This document shows, piece after piece, positions 24,815 to 32,863 of a stretch of DNA of 64,000 nucleotides; the stretch's first letter is position 1; each line of letters opens with the position of its first letter. The notes under the pieces were generated by a model that searched no databases, was not told where the DNA came from, and saw nothing but the letters and a program-made list of their open reading frames with translations. A program made the position numbers and the translations under genes. Origin of the DNA: Streptococcus sp. NPS 308 (GTDB lineage: Bacteria > Bacillota > Bacilli > Lactobacillales > Streptococcaceae). The DNA lies in NCBI RefSeq assembly GCF_002355895.1, contig NZ_AP017652.1, forward strand, positions 1,860,729 to 1,924,728. The letters run 5' to 3'.

Positions 24815-25537
24815 TTATTTCACCCCCGCCAGTTTGTTTGTCTCTGTCCACAAGTCTCCCATCATCTGATGATGTTCTTGTGGTGTCAATCCTTGAACGA
24901 CATAGTCAACTAGGATACCAGGGATGTAAATATCATTTGGATCAATTTCTCCGGCTTCAACCAACTCGTTTGTCTCAACAATGACTGTGTCAGCCGCTAG
25001 AGCGAGTTGAAGAGAGATATTTTTAGTAGTCCCATCTAGATAAAGGTTGCCATACTTATCCGCCTTAGTAGCTTTAATCAAGGCAACATCGATTTTCAAT
25101 GGATCATAAATCAAATATTCTTTTCCATTTCGAGTCACTTTTTCGTGCTCATCTTCAAGAATTGTTCCTACACCTGTTGGTGTTAAGACTGCTCCAAGAC
25201 CCGCACCCGCAGCATGCAAACGTTCTACGACAGTTCCCATCGGAGTGAACTCCACTTTCATGGCTCCTGAGAAATAATCATGCTGAGCAGCAGCAGATGT
25301 CCCTACATGGGCTGCAATGTATTTTGTAACCTGATGGTTTTCACAAAGACGACCAACTCCAACTTCCTTACCGGGTTGAGAGGTTACAACAGACACCAAG
25401 GTCAAATCTTGCTGGTTTTGACGAACCAGTTCCTCAATTAACTCAAGTGGTTCTCCTACTCCGAGAAATCCAGAAATACCAACTTTATCTCCTGAATGAA
25501 TCAAGGAAATAGCTTCAGACAATGTTACAACTTTCAT
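24815..25537 (-). CDS. atoD: CoA transferase subunit A (AtoD/ScoA family)
   Basis: A 240-residue alpha subunit of the class I CoA transferase. The glycine-rich CoA-binding loop is GDKVGISGFLGVGEPLELI. Further family segments are GAMKVEFTPMGTVVERLHAAGAGLGAVLTPTG-type (GTVVERLHAAGAGLGA; LTPTGVGT) and IDVALIKATKADKYGNLYL. It is 15 bp downstream of the enoyl-CoA hydratase gene and one base before subunit B. Substrate preference (acetoacetate, butyrate or another acid) cannot be read from sequence alone. Confidence 0.92.
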   Translation of the reverse strand: MKVVTLSEAISLIHSGDKVGISGFLGVGEPLELIEELVRQNQQDLTLVSVVTSQPGKEVGVGRLCENHQVTKYIAAHVGTSAAAQHDYFSGAMKVEFTPMGTVVERLHAAGAGLGAVLTPTGVGTILEDEHEKVTRNGKEYLIYDPLKIDVALIKATKADKYGNLYLDGTTKNISLQLALAADTVIVETNELVEAGEIDPNDIYIPGILVDYVVQGLTPQEHHQMMGDLWTETNKLAGVK

Positions 25538-25552
25538 AACCTATCTCCTCTC

Positions 25553-26332
25553 TTATTTACGTTGAAAGACAGCTTTGCGTTTTTCAACAAAAGCGCGCAT
25601 TCCTTCTACCTTATCTTCTGTTGAGAAGAGTAGAGCTTCCGCTTCTGTTTCCAAACGAATAGCATTTTTCAGAGGGAGTTCTGAGCCAACTTGGATAATA
25701 TGTTTAGCTTTTTCAACTGCTAGCGGTGCATTTTTCATAATCGCTGCTGCTAGCTCTTCTGCCGCAGGCAATAGTTCTTCTGCTGCTACCAACTTGTTAA
25801 GAATTCCAAGATCATATGCTTCTTGTCCTTTAACCATTCTAGCAGTGAAGATTAATTCCTTTGTTTTACTAGTACCAATCAAACGAGACATTCTTTGAGT
25901 ACCTGCAAAACCAGGAATGATTCCCAAGCCGACTTCAGGGAAGCCAACCATTGTCTTGTCATAGCCAATTCGGATATCAGTTGAAAGAGCTAATTCTAAA
26001 CCGCCTCCCAAAGCATAACCATTCAATACTGAAATAGTTGGCTGAGTCAATTCAGATAAGCGGGTAAAGGTGTCGTTCGCATAGGTCATGTATTCATGAG
26101 CCTGAATTGGAGACATTTGGTCCATCTCTTTAATGTCTGCTCCCGCGACAAATGCTTTCTCTCCTTGACCGGTCACAATGACAACACGAATGTCCTCGCT
26201 TGCTTCAATTTGGTCTAAAGCGAGATTCAAATCCTTTAAGACTTCTGAACTTAAAGCGTTCAAAGCCGATGGACGGTTAATTGTTAGATAGCCAAGACCA
26301 TTCTTAACCTCTAATAAAACAGTTTTACTCAT
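25553..26332 (-). CDS. Enoyl-CoA hydratase / crotonase family protein
   Basis: A 259-residue crotonase-fold hydratase. The oxyanion-hole segments are AFVAGADIKEM and LNGYALGGGLELALSTDIRIG. Both hydratase glutamates appear to be present, in GGGLELAL and in FPEVGLGIIPGFAGTQR, so hydration of crotonyl-CoA to 3-hydroxybutyryl-CoA is the expected reaction. I start at ATG 26332 with AGGAG upstream; the frame is open to 26392 but family members begin at this Met. It is the first gene of the crotonase-AtoDA operon and is preceded by a LysR-type dyad promoter. Confidence 0.9.
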   Translation of the reverse strand: MSKTVLLEVKNGLGYLTINRPSALNALSSEVLKDLNLALDQIEASEDIRVVIVTGQGEKAFVAGADIKEMDQMSPIQAHEYMTYANDTFTRLSELTQPTISVLNGYALGGGLELALSTDIRIGYDKTMVGFPEVGLGIIPGFAGTQRMSRLIGTSKTKELIFTARMVKGQEAYDLGILNKLVAAEELLPAAEELAAAIMKNAPLAVEKAKHIIQVGSELPLKNAIRLETEAEALLFSTEDKVEGMRAFVEKRKAVFQRK

Positions 26333-26396
26333 TGTTCTGCTCCTACTTGATTTATTTTGAGTACAGAGTACAGCGTCAACAAATACCAACACAAAA

Positions 26397-26410
26397 TGTA
26401 AGAGCTTACA
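26397..26410. promoter_or_regulatory. Palindrome TGTAAGAGCTTACA, cre-like
   Basis: A perfect 14-bp palindrome-like site, cre-like except that the central CG is AG/CT. It sits at the predicted transcription start of the crotonase-AtoDA operon, where a repressor would block initiation. Binding by CcpA is uncertain because of the central mismatch. Confidence 0.5.
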
Positions 26411-26415
26411 TTTTC

Positions 26416-26484
26416 ATCATAAACCTTTTTTCCCCATCCGTCTACTTAATCTTTATTTATAGACCTATAAGTTCAGCTTATAGG
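26416..26484 (-). promoter_or_regulatory. LysR-type promoter of the crotonase-AtoDA operon
   Basis: On the minus strand a dyad (arms CCTATAAG / CTTATAGG around a 5-bp centre, 26464-26484) is followed by a weak -35 TAGACG (26439-26444), 17 bp and -10 TATGAT (26416-26421). The dyad centre is about 65 bp before the expected start, the position of a LysR recognition site. The same arrangement occurs in front of the acyl-CoA dehydrogenase operon. The rest of the 26333-26653 gap holds the cre-like palindrome, the upstream operon's terminator, and nothing else I can recognise. Confidence 0.68.
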
Positions 26485-26514
26485 ACATGGTCGTCCAATC
26501 CATCCTTAAAGTCT

Positions 26515-26573
26515 TAGAAAAAAATAAAAATACCTTATCAAGCCCTTTTAGAGAAAGACACTTGATAAGGTAT
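26515..26573 (-). terminator. Terminator of the acyl-CoA dehydrogenase-hbd-thiolase operon
   Basis: A 13-bp perfect stem (ATACCTTATCAAG / CTTGATAAGGTAT, 26530-26573) is followed on the minus strand by TTTTTATTTTTTTC. It separates the two catabolic operons, so each has its own promoter. Confidence 0.88.
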
Positions 26574-26653
26574 GTAACTATGAGATCGGATCAAAATCTC
26601 ATTTTGTAATCGTAATATTGAAAAAGAGGAAATGACATTCAGTTTTCTAATAA

Positions 26654-27832
26654 CTAACGTTCAACGATGAGGGCTGTTCCCATCCCTCCTCCGATACAGA
26701 GAGTAGCTAAACCAGTTTTAGCATCACGTTTCATCATCTCATGTACCAGAGTCACTAGGATACGGCAACCTGAAGCCCCAATTGGGTGACCAAGAGCAAT
26801 CGCACCACCATTGACATTGACAATATCGGTATTGAAGCCAAGTGTTTTTCCAACCGCACAAGCCTGAGCAGCAAAGGCTTCATTTGACTCGATCAAGTCA
26901 AGATCATCAACTGTCAAATTACCTTTTTCAAGAGCTTTACGGGTCGCATAAATCGGTCCACATCCCATAATCTTAGGATCCAAACCTGCACTTGCATACG
27001 AACGAATGCGCGCAATGACTGGAAGTCCTAATTCTTCAGCTTTTTCAGCACTCATGACCAAGACAGCCGCCGCCCCGTCATTGATACCTGAGGCATTTCC
27101 CGCTGTAACAGAACCGTCTTTTTTAAAAACAGGACGCAGCTTAGACAGACTCTCCAAGCTAGCATCTTTTCTAGGAAATTCATCTGTATCAAAGACGATA
27201 GGATCGCCTTTACGTTGAGGAATGACCACCGGAACAATCTCTTCCTTAAAGCGTCCAGATTCTATAGCCGCCACTGCTCGTTTTTGTGATTCCAAAGCAA
27301 GCGCATCTTGATCAGCCCGGCTAATACCATATTCTTCTGCCACATTCTCAGCTGTAATCCCCATATGGTATTCGTTAAAGGCATCAGACAAACCATCCTT
27401 AATCATGGTATCTACCACTTTCGAATCTCCCATACGGCCACCCCAACGGAAGTTTGGCAAAACATATGGAGCCTGGCTCATGTTTTCTGCACCACCAGCC
27501 ACGACAATATCTGCATCTCCGCACTGAATCGCTTGAGCAGCTAACTGCACTGCCTTCAAACCGGAGCCACAAACCTTATTAATGGTAAAGGCTGGTGTAA
27601 ATTCAGGAAGCCCAGCATGAATACTCATTTGGCGAGCCACGTTTTGGCCTAAACCTGCGCCTAGGACATTCCCCATAATCACTTCATCTACCTGCTCTGG
27701 TTTAATATTCGCTTTTTCCAAAGCACTCTTAATTACCAAAGATCCCAAATCAACAGCAGAAACATTCTTCAAGCTCCCACCAAAGGAACCTAAAGGTGTT
27801 CGCACTGCCGAAACAATAACTACGTCTTTCAT
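26654..27832 (-). CDS. atoB: Acetyl-CoA C-acetyltransferase (thiolase)
   Basis: A 392-residue biosynthetic-type thiolase. The nucleophilic Cys is in [11 protein letters not shown] (about residue 88), the catalytic His in [13 protein letters not shown] and the second Cys in [15 protein letters not shown]. It interconverts two acetyl-CoA with acetoacetyl-CoA. The start is ATG 27832 with GGAGG 6 nt upstream; ATG 27844 overlaps that ribosome site. It is 18 bp after hbd and last gene of its operon. Mitis-group streptococci normally have a mevalonate-pathway acetoacetyl-CoA thiolase elsewhere, so this may be a second copy. Confidence 0.93.
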   Translation of the reverse strand: MKDVVIVSAVRTPLGSFGGSLKNVSAVDLGSLVIKSALEKANIKPEQVDEVIMGNVLGAGLGQNVARQMSIHAGLPEFTPAFTINKVCGSGLKAVQLAAQAIQCGDADIVVAGGAENMSQAPYVLPNFRWGGRMGDSKVVDTMIKDGLSDAFNEYHMGITAENVAEEYGISRADQDALALESQKRAVAAIESGRFKEEIVPVVIPQRKGDPIVFDTDEFPRKDASLESLSKLRPVFKKDGSVTAGNASGINDGAAAVLVMSAEKAEELGLPVIARIRSYASAGLDPKIMGCGPIYATRKALEKGNLTVDDLDLIESNEAFAAQACAVGKTLGFNTDIVNVNGGAIALGHPIGASGCRILVTLVHEMMKRDAKTGLATLCIGGGMGTALIVER

Positions 27833-27850
27833 GACTACCTCCATCAGTGT

Positions 27851-28696
27851 CTAGTAAGTAAAGAAGCCTTCTTTTGTCTTCCGTCCCAATTTTCCTGCTT
27901 CGACCATTTTCTTAAGAAGAGGAGCAGGACGGTATTTTTGATCACCAAACCCTTGGTTTAGGACGCCCATAATAGCCAAACAAACATCCAATCCAATCAA
28001 ATCAGCAAGAGCCAAAGGTCCAATAGGATGATTTGCACCAAGTTTCATCGCTTCATCGATTTCCCCGGCACTAGCCACTCCTTCACCTAGAATGTAAATG
28101 GCTTCATTGATCATAGGAATCAAAATTCTGTTCACAACAAAACCATAAGAATCTTTAACATTAACTGGTGTTTTACCAATTTTCACTGTCAGTTCACGAA
28201 CCGCCTGAACCACTTCTTCTGAAGTCTGCAAGGCCTTAATAACCTCTACAAGTTTCATGATTGGGGCAGGATTAAAGAAGTGCATTCCAATCACGCGCTC
28301 CTGATGTTTAGTAGCAGCAGCTATATCCGTGATTGACAAAGAGGATGTGTTTGATGCTAAGATAGTTTTAGGATCTGTCAATTCATCCAATTGTTTGAAA
28401 ATATTCAACTTAATCTCACGATTCTCAGTTGCAGCTTCAATCACCAATTGGACTTGTTTCGCATCTTCATATGAAACAGATGGAAGCAAATTGGCCAATA
28501 CCTGATCCTTCTCATCCGCAGACATCCGTCCTTTTTCAACTGAACGTTCCAATTGTTTTGTGATATTATTCAAGCCTCTTTGAACAAATTCTTCTTTAAT
28601 ATCGTTTAAGTAAACTGTAAAACCAGCCTGAGCAAATACTTGAGCAATTCCGCTTCCCATTTGACCAGAACCAATAATCATCACCTTAGATATCAT
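27851..28696 (-). CDS. hbd: 3-hydroxybutyryl-CoA dehydrogenase
   Basis: A 281-residue NAD(P)-dependent short-chain 3-hydroxyacyl-CoA dehydrogenase. The Rossmann motif is GSGQMGSGIAQVFAQAGF at the N terminus, the Asp of the NAD site is in VYLNDIKEE, and the catalytic His is in GMHFFNPAPIMKLVEVI. The C-terminal helical domain (DSYGFVVNRILIPMINEA; GANHPIGPLALADLIGLD) is complete. It reversibly oxidises 3-hydroxybutyryl-CoA to acetoacetyl-CoA. It lies between the acyl-CoA dehydrogenase and thiolase genes, 18 bp before the latter. Confidence 0.94.
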   Translation of the reverse strand: MISKVMIIGSGQMGSGIAQVFAQAGFTVYLNDIKEEFVQRGLNNITKQLERSVEKGRMSADEKDQVLANLLPSVSYEDAKQVQLVIEAATENREIKLNIFKQLDELTDPKTILASNTSSLSITDIAAATKHQERVIGMHFFNPAPIMKLVEVIKALQTSEEVVQAVRELTVKIGKTPVNVKDSYGFVVNRILIPMINEAIYILGEGVASAGEIDEAMKLGANHPIGPLALADLIGLDVCLAIMGVLNQGFGDQKYRPAPLLKKMVEAGKLGRKTKEGFFTY

Positions 28697-28740
28697 TATT
28701 TTCTCCTTCTTATTTTACAAAAATCCAGTGCATGAAGCAA

Positions 28741-28771
28741 GGACGATTGAACAGAAATCCTTCAATCGCCC
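28741..28771 (-). other. Intercistronic hairpin between acyl-CoA dehydrogenase and hbd
   Basis: The minus-strand stem GGGCGATTGAA / TTCAATCGTCC has one mismatch and a 9-nt loop, starting 9 bp after the dehydrogenase stop. No T run follows, so it is more likely to affect mRNA processing or stability than to terminate. Confidence 0.6.
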
Positions 28772-28779
28772 TTCTGACA

Positions 28780-29988
28780 TTAAACAAAGGCACCTAGTCC
28801 AGTAATCTCACGACCAACAATCAAGGCATTCACTTCGTGTGAACCTTCATAGGTATAGATTGATTCAGCATCTGCAAAGAAACGAGCAACATCTGTCTCA
28901 AGTGTAATACCATTACCTCCGCAAGTTTCACGAGCAAGGGCAACTGTTTCGCGCATCACCAAGGAATTGTGCATCTTAGCAAGAGCAGAGTTAAGCATCA
29001 ATTCATTCCCTTTCTCTTGCATTTCAGCAATACGAGTTGAATAAGCAATAACTGCTACAGCATTTGCTTGCATACGAGCCAATTTTTCTTGAACAATTTG
29101 GAATTTGGCAATTGGACGTTTGAACTGTTCACGATCTTTAGCATATTTAAGAGCTGCTACATAAGATCCACAAGTCACTCCCATAGCAATGTGAGCAACG
29201 TCCGCACGAGTGAAGGTCAAGATACGGGCTACATCACCAAAACCATTGATATTTACCAAACGATCTGAATCTGGAACCTCTACATTCTTCATAGTAATAT
29301 GGCCATTGCGGACACAACGAAGAGCAATCTTATGTGGGATTGGTTCTGCATGATATCCAGGAGCTCCCTTACGAACGATAAAGCATTTCACCTTGCCATC
29401 CGCAACATCACGAGCAAATACAGGAACGACATCCGCAGTATCTGAACCACCAATCCAGCGTTTTTCACCATTTAGAATCCACTTGTCTCCAACACGTTCT
29501 GCAGTAGTTGCAAGTCCTCCAGCAATATCAGAACCTGAAAGAGGTTCAGTTAAAGCGAAGCAACCTTGCCAATCAAATGCAGCTAGTTTTGGAAGAAATT
29601 CTTTTTGTTGACGCTCATCACCACCCAAGAGAATTGTGTTGTAGCAAAGTCCGCCATGAACGGTATAGAATGTTGCCATAGAAGCATCGAAGCGAGCAAG
29701 TTCAAGATACAAGAAAGCAATATAAAGTTCAGATGGTTTCCAGCTACCTTCACGTCCCTCAAACAATTTTGGATTGTTCATAATTTGAGCGCCCTTAGCC
29801 ACAGCATAGAATTCTTCAAAAGGAAAATCAGGTTTTTCCCAGTATTCATTAATAACCGGACGGAGATGTTTCTCAATCAAACGGCGAGTTTCTTGTAAAA
29901 CCTCTGCTTCTCCCAAAGTTAGACCATCCGCATAGTGAAAAAGGTCCTCAGGATATAGTTCGCGTAAAATTTCTTCTTTTGTTGCCAT
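28780..29988 (-). CDS. Acyl-CoA dehydrogenase, glutaryl-CoA-dehydrogenase-like
   Basis: A 402-residue FAD enzyme of the acyl-CoA dehydrogenase superfamily. The N-terminal helices are followed by the flavin-binding CFALTEPLSGSDIAG and KWILNGEKRWIGG segments, YAKDREQFKRPIAKFQ, and the catalytic Glu in YTYEGSHEVNALIVGR. It resembles the glutaryl-CoA dehydrogenase branch, though the substrate could be butyryl-CoA or another short acyl-CoA. I start at ATG 29988, 8 nt after AGGAG; earlier in-frame ATGs overlap the ribosome site or lie within the promoter. First gene of the operon with hbd and thiolase. Enzymes of this type pass electrons to an electron-transfer flavoprotein, which is not encoded in the window. 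Confidence 0.9.
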   Translation of the reverse strand: MATKEEILRELYPEDLFHYADGLTLGEAEVLQETRRLIEKHLRPVINEYWEKPDFPFEEFYAVAKGAQIMNNPKLFEGREGSWKPSELYIAFLYLELARFDASMATFYTVHGGLCYNTILLGGDERQQKEFLPKLAAFDWQGCFALTEPLSGSDIAGGLATTAERVGDKWILNGEKRWIGGSDTADVVPVFARDVADGKVKCFIVRKGAPGYHAEPIPHKIALRCVRNGHITMKNVEVPDSDRLVNINGFGDVARILTFTRADVAHIAMGVTCGSYVAALKYAKDREQFKRPIAKFQIVQEKLARMQANAVAVIAYSTRIAEMQEKGNELMLNSALAKMHNSLVMRETVALARETCGGNGITLETDVARFFADAESIYTYEGSHEVNALIVGREITGLGAFV

Positions 29989-30011
29989 AGTCATGACTCC
30001 TTTATTTGTTA

Positions 30012-30025
30012 TAAGAGCGCTTACA
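30012..30025 (-). promoter_or_regulatory. cre-like (CcpA) site before the acyl-CoA dehydrogenase gene
   Basis: The minus strand reads TGTAAGCGCTCTTA, two mismatches from the cre consensus. It lies about 25-37 bp downstream of the predicted transcription start and just before the ribosome site, where CcpA would act as a roadblock. Confidence 0.58.
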
Positions 30026-30055
30026 TTTTTGTATTCGCTATTTGTTGACAACCCC

Positions 30056-30126
30056 ATTCTATCCCTTAGGGTATTATTTTGTCTACTTAATAAATATAAA
30101 CACCCCTATAAGTTCAGGTTATAGGG
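30056..30126 (-). promoter_or_regulatory. LysR-type promoter of the acyl-CoA dehydrogenase-hbd-thiolase operon
   Basis: On the minus strand a dyad with arms CCCTATAA / TTATAGGG around a 7-bp centre (30104-30126) precedes a weak -35 TAGACA (30080-30085), an 18-bp spacer and -10 TAGAAT (30056-30061). The dyad centre is about 66 bp before the expected start. Dyad sequence and dyad-to-TAGAC spacing are the same as at 26416-26484. Confidence 0.68.
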
Positions 30127-30181
30127 TCCGATTCTGACTGTTTAATCAAGGATTTCCTCGTTTTTCTACTTACTTAGGCAC

Positions 30182-30216
30182 AAGAAAAAGTGGTTTACAA
30201 ATCAGTAAACCACTCT
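30182..30216 (-). terminator. Terminator of hpf
   Basis: The minus-strand stem AGTGGTTTAC / GTAAACCACT with a 6-nt loop is followed by TTTTTCTTG, about 20 bp past the hpf stop. Confidence 0.85.
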
Positions 30217-30233
30217 TATTAGTTATTTCAATT

Positions 30234-30782
30234 TTATGATTCTTTTACTTCGAGCAAACCAACTTCACCATCTTCACGACGATACAAAACATTTGTTGTT
30301 TGATCTTCTACGTCTACATAGATAAAGAAATCATGTCCCAACAAATCCATTTGAAGAAGCGCTTCTTCTAAATCCATTGGTTTTAAATCAATTTGTTTTG
30401 AACGAACTACTTTTGGTTGCACAACATTTGCCTCTTCAACTAGGGCATCTGTAAAGAGTTGGCTTGTCGCAACTTTATTTTTATTTTTACGTTCGATTTT
30501 TGTTTTATTTTTACGAATCTGACGTTCAATTTTATCAGTTACAAGATCGATAGATCCATACATATCTTGAGAAATATCTTCTGCACGGAGAGTAATAGAT
30601 CCAAGTGGAATCGTTACTTCAACTTTTGCTGTTTTTTCACGGTAAACTTTCAAATTCACACGTGCATCCAACTCTTGCTCAGGTTGAAAATACTTTTCGA
30701 TCTTTTCGAGTTTAGAAACTACATAATCACGAATCGCTTCTGTTACTTCTAGGTTTTCACCACGGATACTATATTTAATCAT
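30234..30782 (-). CDS. hpf: Ribosome hibernation-promoting factor, long form
   Basis: A 182-residue ribosome-binding stress protein. The N-terminal HPF/YfiA domain (about 1-95; MIKYSIRGENLEVTEAIRDY, VTIPLGSITLRAEDISQDMYGSID with breaks) occupies the tRNA/mRNA sites of the 30S subunit. The C-terminal dimerisation domain (about 125-180; KQIDLKPMDLEEALLQMDLLGHDFF region) links two 70S ribosomes into 100S particles. It has its own strong promoter, overlapped by a cre-like sequence, and its own terminator, so it is separate from comFC. Confidence 0.94.
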   Translation of the reverse strand: MIKYSIRGENLEVTEAIRDYVVSKLEKIEKYFQPEQELDARVNLKVYREKTAKVEVTIPLGSITLRAEDISQDMYGSIDLVTDKIERQIRKNKTKIERKNKNKVATSQLFTDALVEEANVVQPKVVRSKQIDLKPMDLEEALLQMDLLGHDFFIYVDVEDQTTNVLYRREDGEVGLLEVKES

Positions 30783-30823
30783 ATAAGTACCTTCTTTCTA
30801 AACATTTTTGTTTTTCTAACTAT

Positions 30824-30852
30824 ATTATAGCGCTTTCATTTTCATTTTGCAA
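30824..30852 (-). promoter_or_regulatory. hpf promoter with overlapping cre-like site
   Basis: On the minus strand -35 TTGCAA (30847-30852), 17 bp and a perfect -10 TATAAT (30824-30829). A cre-like TGAAAGCGCTATAA, one mismatch from consensus, covers 30825-30838 and so the -10 box itself. Repression by CcpA is inferred. Confidence 0.72.
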
Positions 30853-30861
30853 ATTTTTTCC

Positions 30862-31524
30862 TCATCTTACAAGGGAAAAAGTTTTAACATCCAAAGCTCC
30901 TGCTTCTTCAAAAAGACGCTTCACACGATTGACAGTCGCACCTGTTGTATAGATGTCATCAACAACCAAAATTTTCTTAGGAAGAGGGGCTTCAGTTTTT
31001 ATAAAAAATGGAATTTCGGTAGCTAATCGTTCCGAGCGATTTTTAGAAGAACTAGCCGTCTCTTCTCTTTTCCCTAGTAAATCTTGAAAAGAAAACCCTG
31101 CTGCCTCAACCAAACCTTCAACCTGGTTAAATCCCCTCTCAAGCAATCTTTCAGGACTTAGGGGAATGACAACAAATTGATAGTCTCCATACTTTTTCAA
31201 TTCATTAGCTAGAACAGGAGCAAAAACCTTTCTAAGTAGAAAATCCCCATCAAACTTATATCGACTAAAGAAGTCTTTCATAGCTTGATTATAGGTGAAG
31301 ATTGCATTATGATCGACTCGAATCTTTTCTTTACACCAAAATTTACAATCTTGACACATAGTTGACAGGCCTGTTTTCATACAGTTCGGGCAATAGTCCT
31401 CACCAATTTTCTCAAAAGTAGACTCACAATCTGAACAAAGATAGTTGTTCTCATTCTTAAACAGCAAAAGGTGACAAAATATCAAGTCACTCTTTATTGT
31501 CTGTCCACATAATAAACAGTTCAT
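30862..31524 (-). CDS. comFC: Competence protein ComFC, phosphoribosyltransferase-like
   Basis: A 220-residue late competence protein. The N-terminal zinc-ribbon Cys pairs (CLLCGQ, CSDCES, CPNC, CQDCKFWC) precede a PRTase-type fold with the loop ILVVDDIYTTGATVNRV (about residue 185). With ComFA it is needed for moving transforming single-stranded DNA into the cytoplasm. Its ATG overlaps the comFA stop by 4 bp, so it is co-transcribed from the sigma-X box and translationally coupled. Confidence 0.93.
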   Translation of the reverse strand: MNCLLCGQTIKSDLIFCHLLLFKNENNYLCSDCESTFEKIGEDYCPNCMKTGLSTMCQDCKFWCKEKIRVDHNAIFTYNQAMKDFFSRYKFDGDFLLRKVFAPVLANELKKYGDYQFVVIPLSPERLLERGFNQVEGLVEAAGFSFQDLLGKREETASSSKNRSERLATEIPFFIKTEAPLPKKILVVDDIYTTGATVNRVKRLFEEAGALDVKTFSLVR

Positions 31525-32819
31525 AAACCTGCCTCCTTGTTCATCTGCTTAATTTCCTTGATTGCTTTTTTAATGGAAACATTTAATCCATCATAAAAGA
31601 AGAGCAGTTCACCAGTCGGTCTATCCATACTGCGCCCAACTCGCCCTCCAATCTGAATCAAGCTAGACTTGGTAAAGAGACGATGATTAGCTTCTACAAC
31701 AAAAACATCCACACAAGGAAAGGTGACCCCACGCTCCAAAATTGTTGTACTAATAAGGATTGTCAACTCTCCATCTCGAAAAGCTTGTACCTGCTCTAAT
31801 CGATTTTCTGTGATAGAGGACACAAAGCCGATGTTTTCATTTGGAAACTGTTCCTGCAAGAGTTCTTTTAGTTTCTCGCCTTTCTTAATCTCAGATGCAA
31901 AGATTAACAACGGATAACTTGTTCTTCTCTGCTTCTTAATGTAGGACTTTAACTTTGGAGACAACTGACTCTTTTCTATATAGCGATTAAAATCTGATAA
32001 CCAAACTAGCTTTGGAATAATCAATGGATTTCCATGAAATCGTCTTGGCAAGCTCAATCGTTTTAATTCTCCAGTGCGAACCTTCTTATCTAACTCATCT
32101 GTAGAGGTCGCTGTAAGAAATATCTTTAGCCCCTCCTCCTTTACACATTGGTTTACAGCATAGTAAAGAACAGAGTTGTCAACATAAGGAAAGGCATCTA
32201 CTTCATCCACTATCAGCAAGTCAAAAGCATGATAAAATTTTAACAGCTGATGAGTCGTTGCAACAACTAGTGGTGTTCGAAAATAAGGTTCTGACTCACC
32301 ATGAAGTAGTGCTATCTCACAAGCAAAGTCATTCTGCAGTCGTTTATACAGCTCCAAACACACATCAATTCGAGGGCTGGCTAAACAAACTGCACCACCT
32401 TCATCAATCACCTTAGCCACAACCTGGTAAATCATCTCTGTCTTTCCAGCTCCTGTTACAGCGTGAACCAAGATTGGCTCTTGCTTGTCCACCGCTTGAA
32501 GCAGTCCCTCTGACACTTTTTCTTGAAAAGGTGTTAACTGACCACGCCATTTGAGGACGTCTTGCTTAGGAAAATCCTCCTGCGGAAAATAGTATAAAGC
32601 TTGATCACTCCTGACCCTCTTCATCAATAAACACTCCCTACAATAGTAAGCACCTATAGGTAAATGCCATTCTTCTAGAATACTACTATTACAACGTTGA
32701 CAAAACAGTTTCCCTTTCTCTTTTCTAATTGCCGGCAGTTTCTCAGCCATCTGACGTTCTTCTTTCGTTAATTCTTTCTCAGTAAACAAGCGACCGAGAT
32801 AGTTTGGATTTACTTTCAT
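31521..32819 (-). CDS. comFA: Competence DNA-uptake helicase/translocase ComFA
   Basis: A 432-residue DEAD/DEAH-type ATPase of the DNA-import machinery. The zinc-binding four-Cys region (CQRC...CREC, about 40-65) is followed by Walker A AVTGAGKTEM (about 120), DEVD Walker B in LLIVDEVDAFPYVD, TATS motif III and helicase motif VI QIGGRVGRS. A perfect com-box TACGAATA ends only 7 nt before the ATG, so the transcript should start at or within a base or two of the start codon, giving a leaderless message. The start MKVNPNYLGRLFTE matches the pneumococcal protein as I remember it, so I keep it. Confidence 0.94.
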   Translation of the reverse strand: MKVNPNYLGRLFTEKELTKEERQMAEKLPAIRKEKGKLFCQRCNSSILEEWHLPIGAYYCRECLLMKRVRSDQALYYFPQEDFPKQDVLKWRGQLTPFQEKVSEGLLQAVDKQEPILVHAVTGAGKTEMIYQVVAKVIDEGGAVCLASPRIDVCLELYKRLQNDFACEIALLHGESEPYFRTPLVVATTHQLLKFYHAFDLLIVDEVDAFPYVDNSVLYYAVNQCVKEEGLKIFLTATSTDELDKKVRTGELKRLSLPRRFHGNPLIIPKLVWLSDFNRYIEKSQLSPKLKSYIKKQRRTSYPLLIFASEIKKGEKLKELLQEQFPNENIGFVSSITENRLEQVQAFRDGELTILISTTILERGVTFPCVDVFVVEANHRLFTKSSLIQIGGRVGRSMDRPTGELLFFYDGLNVSIKKAIKEIKQMNKEAGL

Positions 32820-32826
32820 ACTTCTT

Positions 32827-32834
32827 TATTCGTA
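32827..32834 (-). promoter_or_regulatory. Sigma-X com-box of comFA-comFC
   Basis: The minus strand reads TACGAATA, an exact match to the streptococcal com/cin-box, preceded by a T tract (TATTTT). It ends 7 nt before the comFA ATG. Confidence 0.9.
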
Positions 32835-32863
32835 AAAATATAGCGCTTTAGGAAATTTTTTAG

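Noticed and set aside
19895..30126. A prophage or integrative element carrying the acyl-CoA locus
   Set aside because: No integrase, recombinase, attachment-site repeat or tRNA junction flanks the block; transfer by homologous recombination is equally possible.
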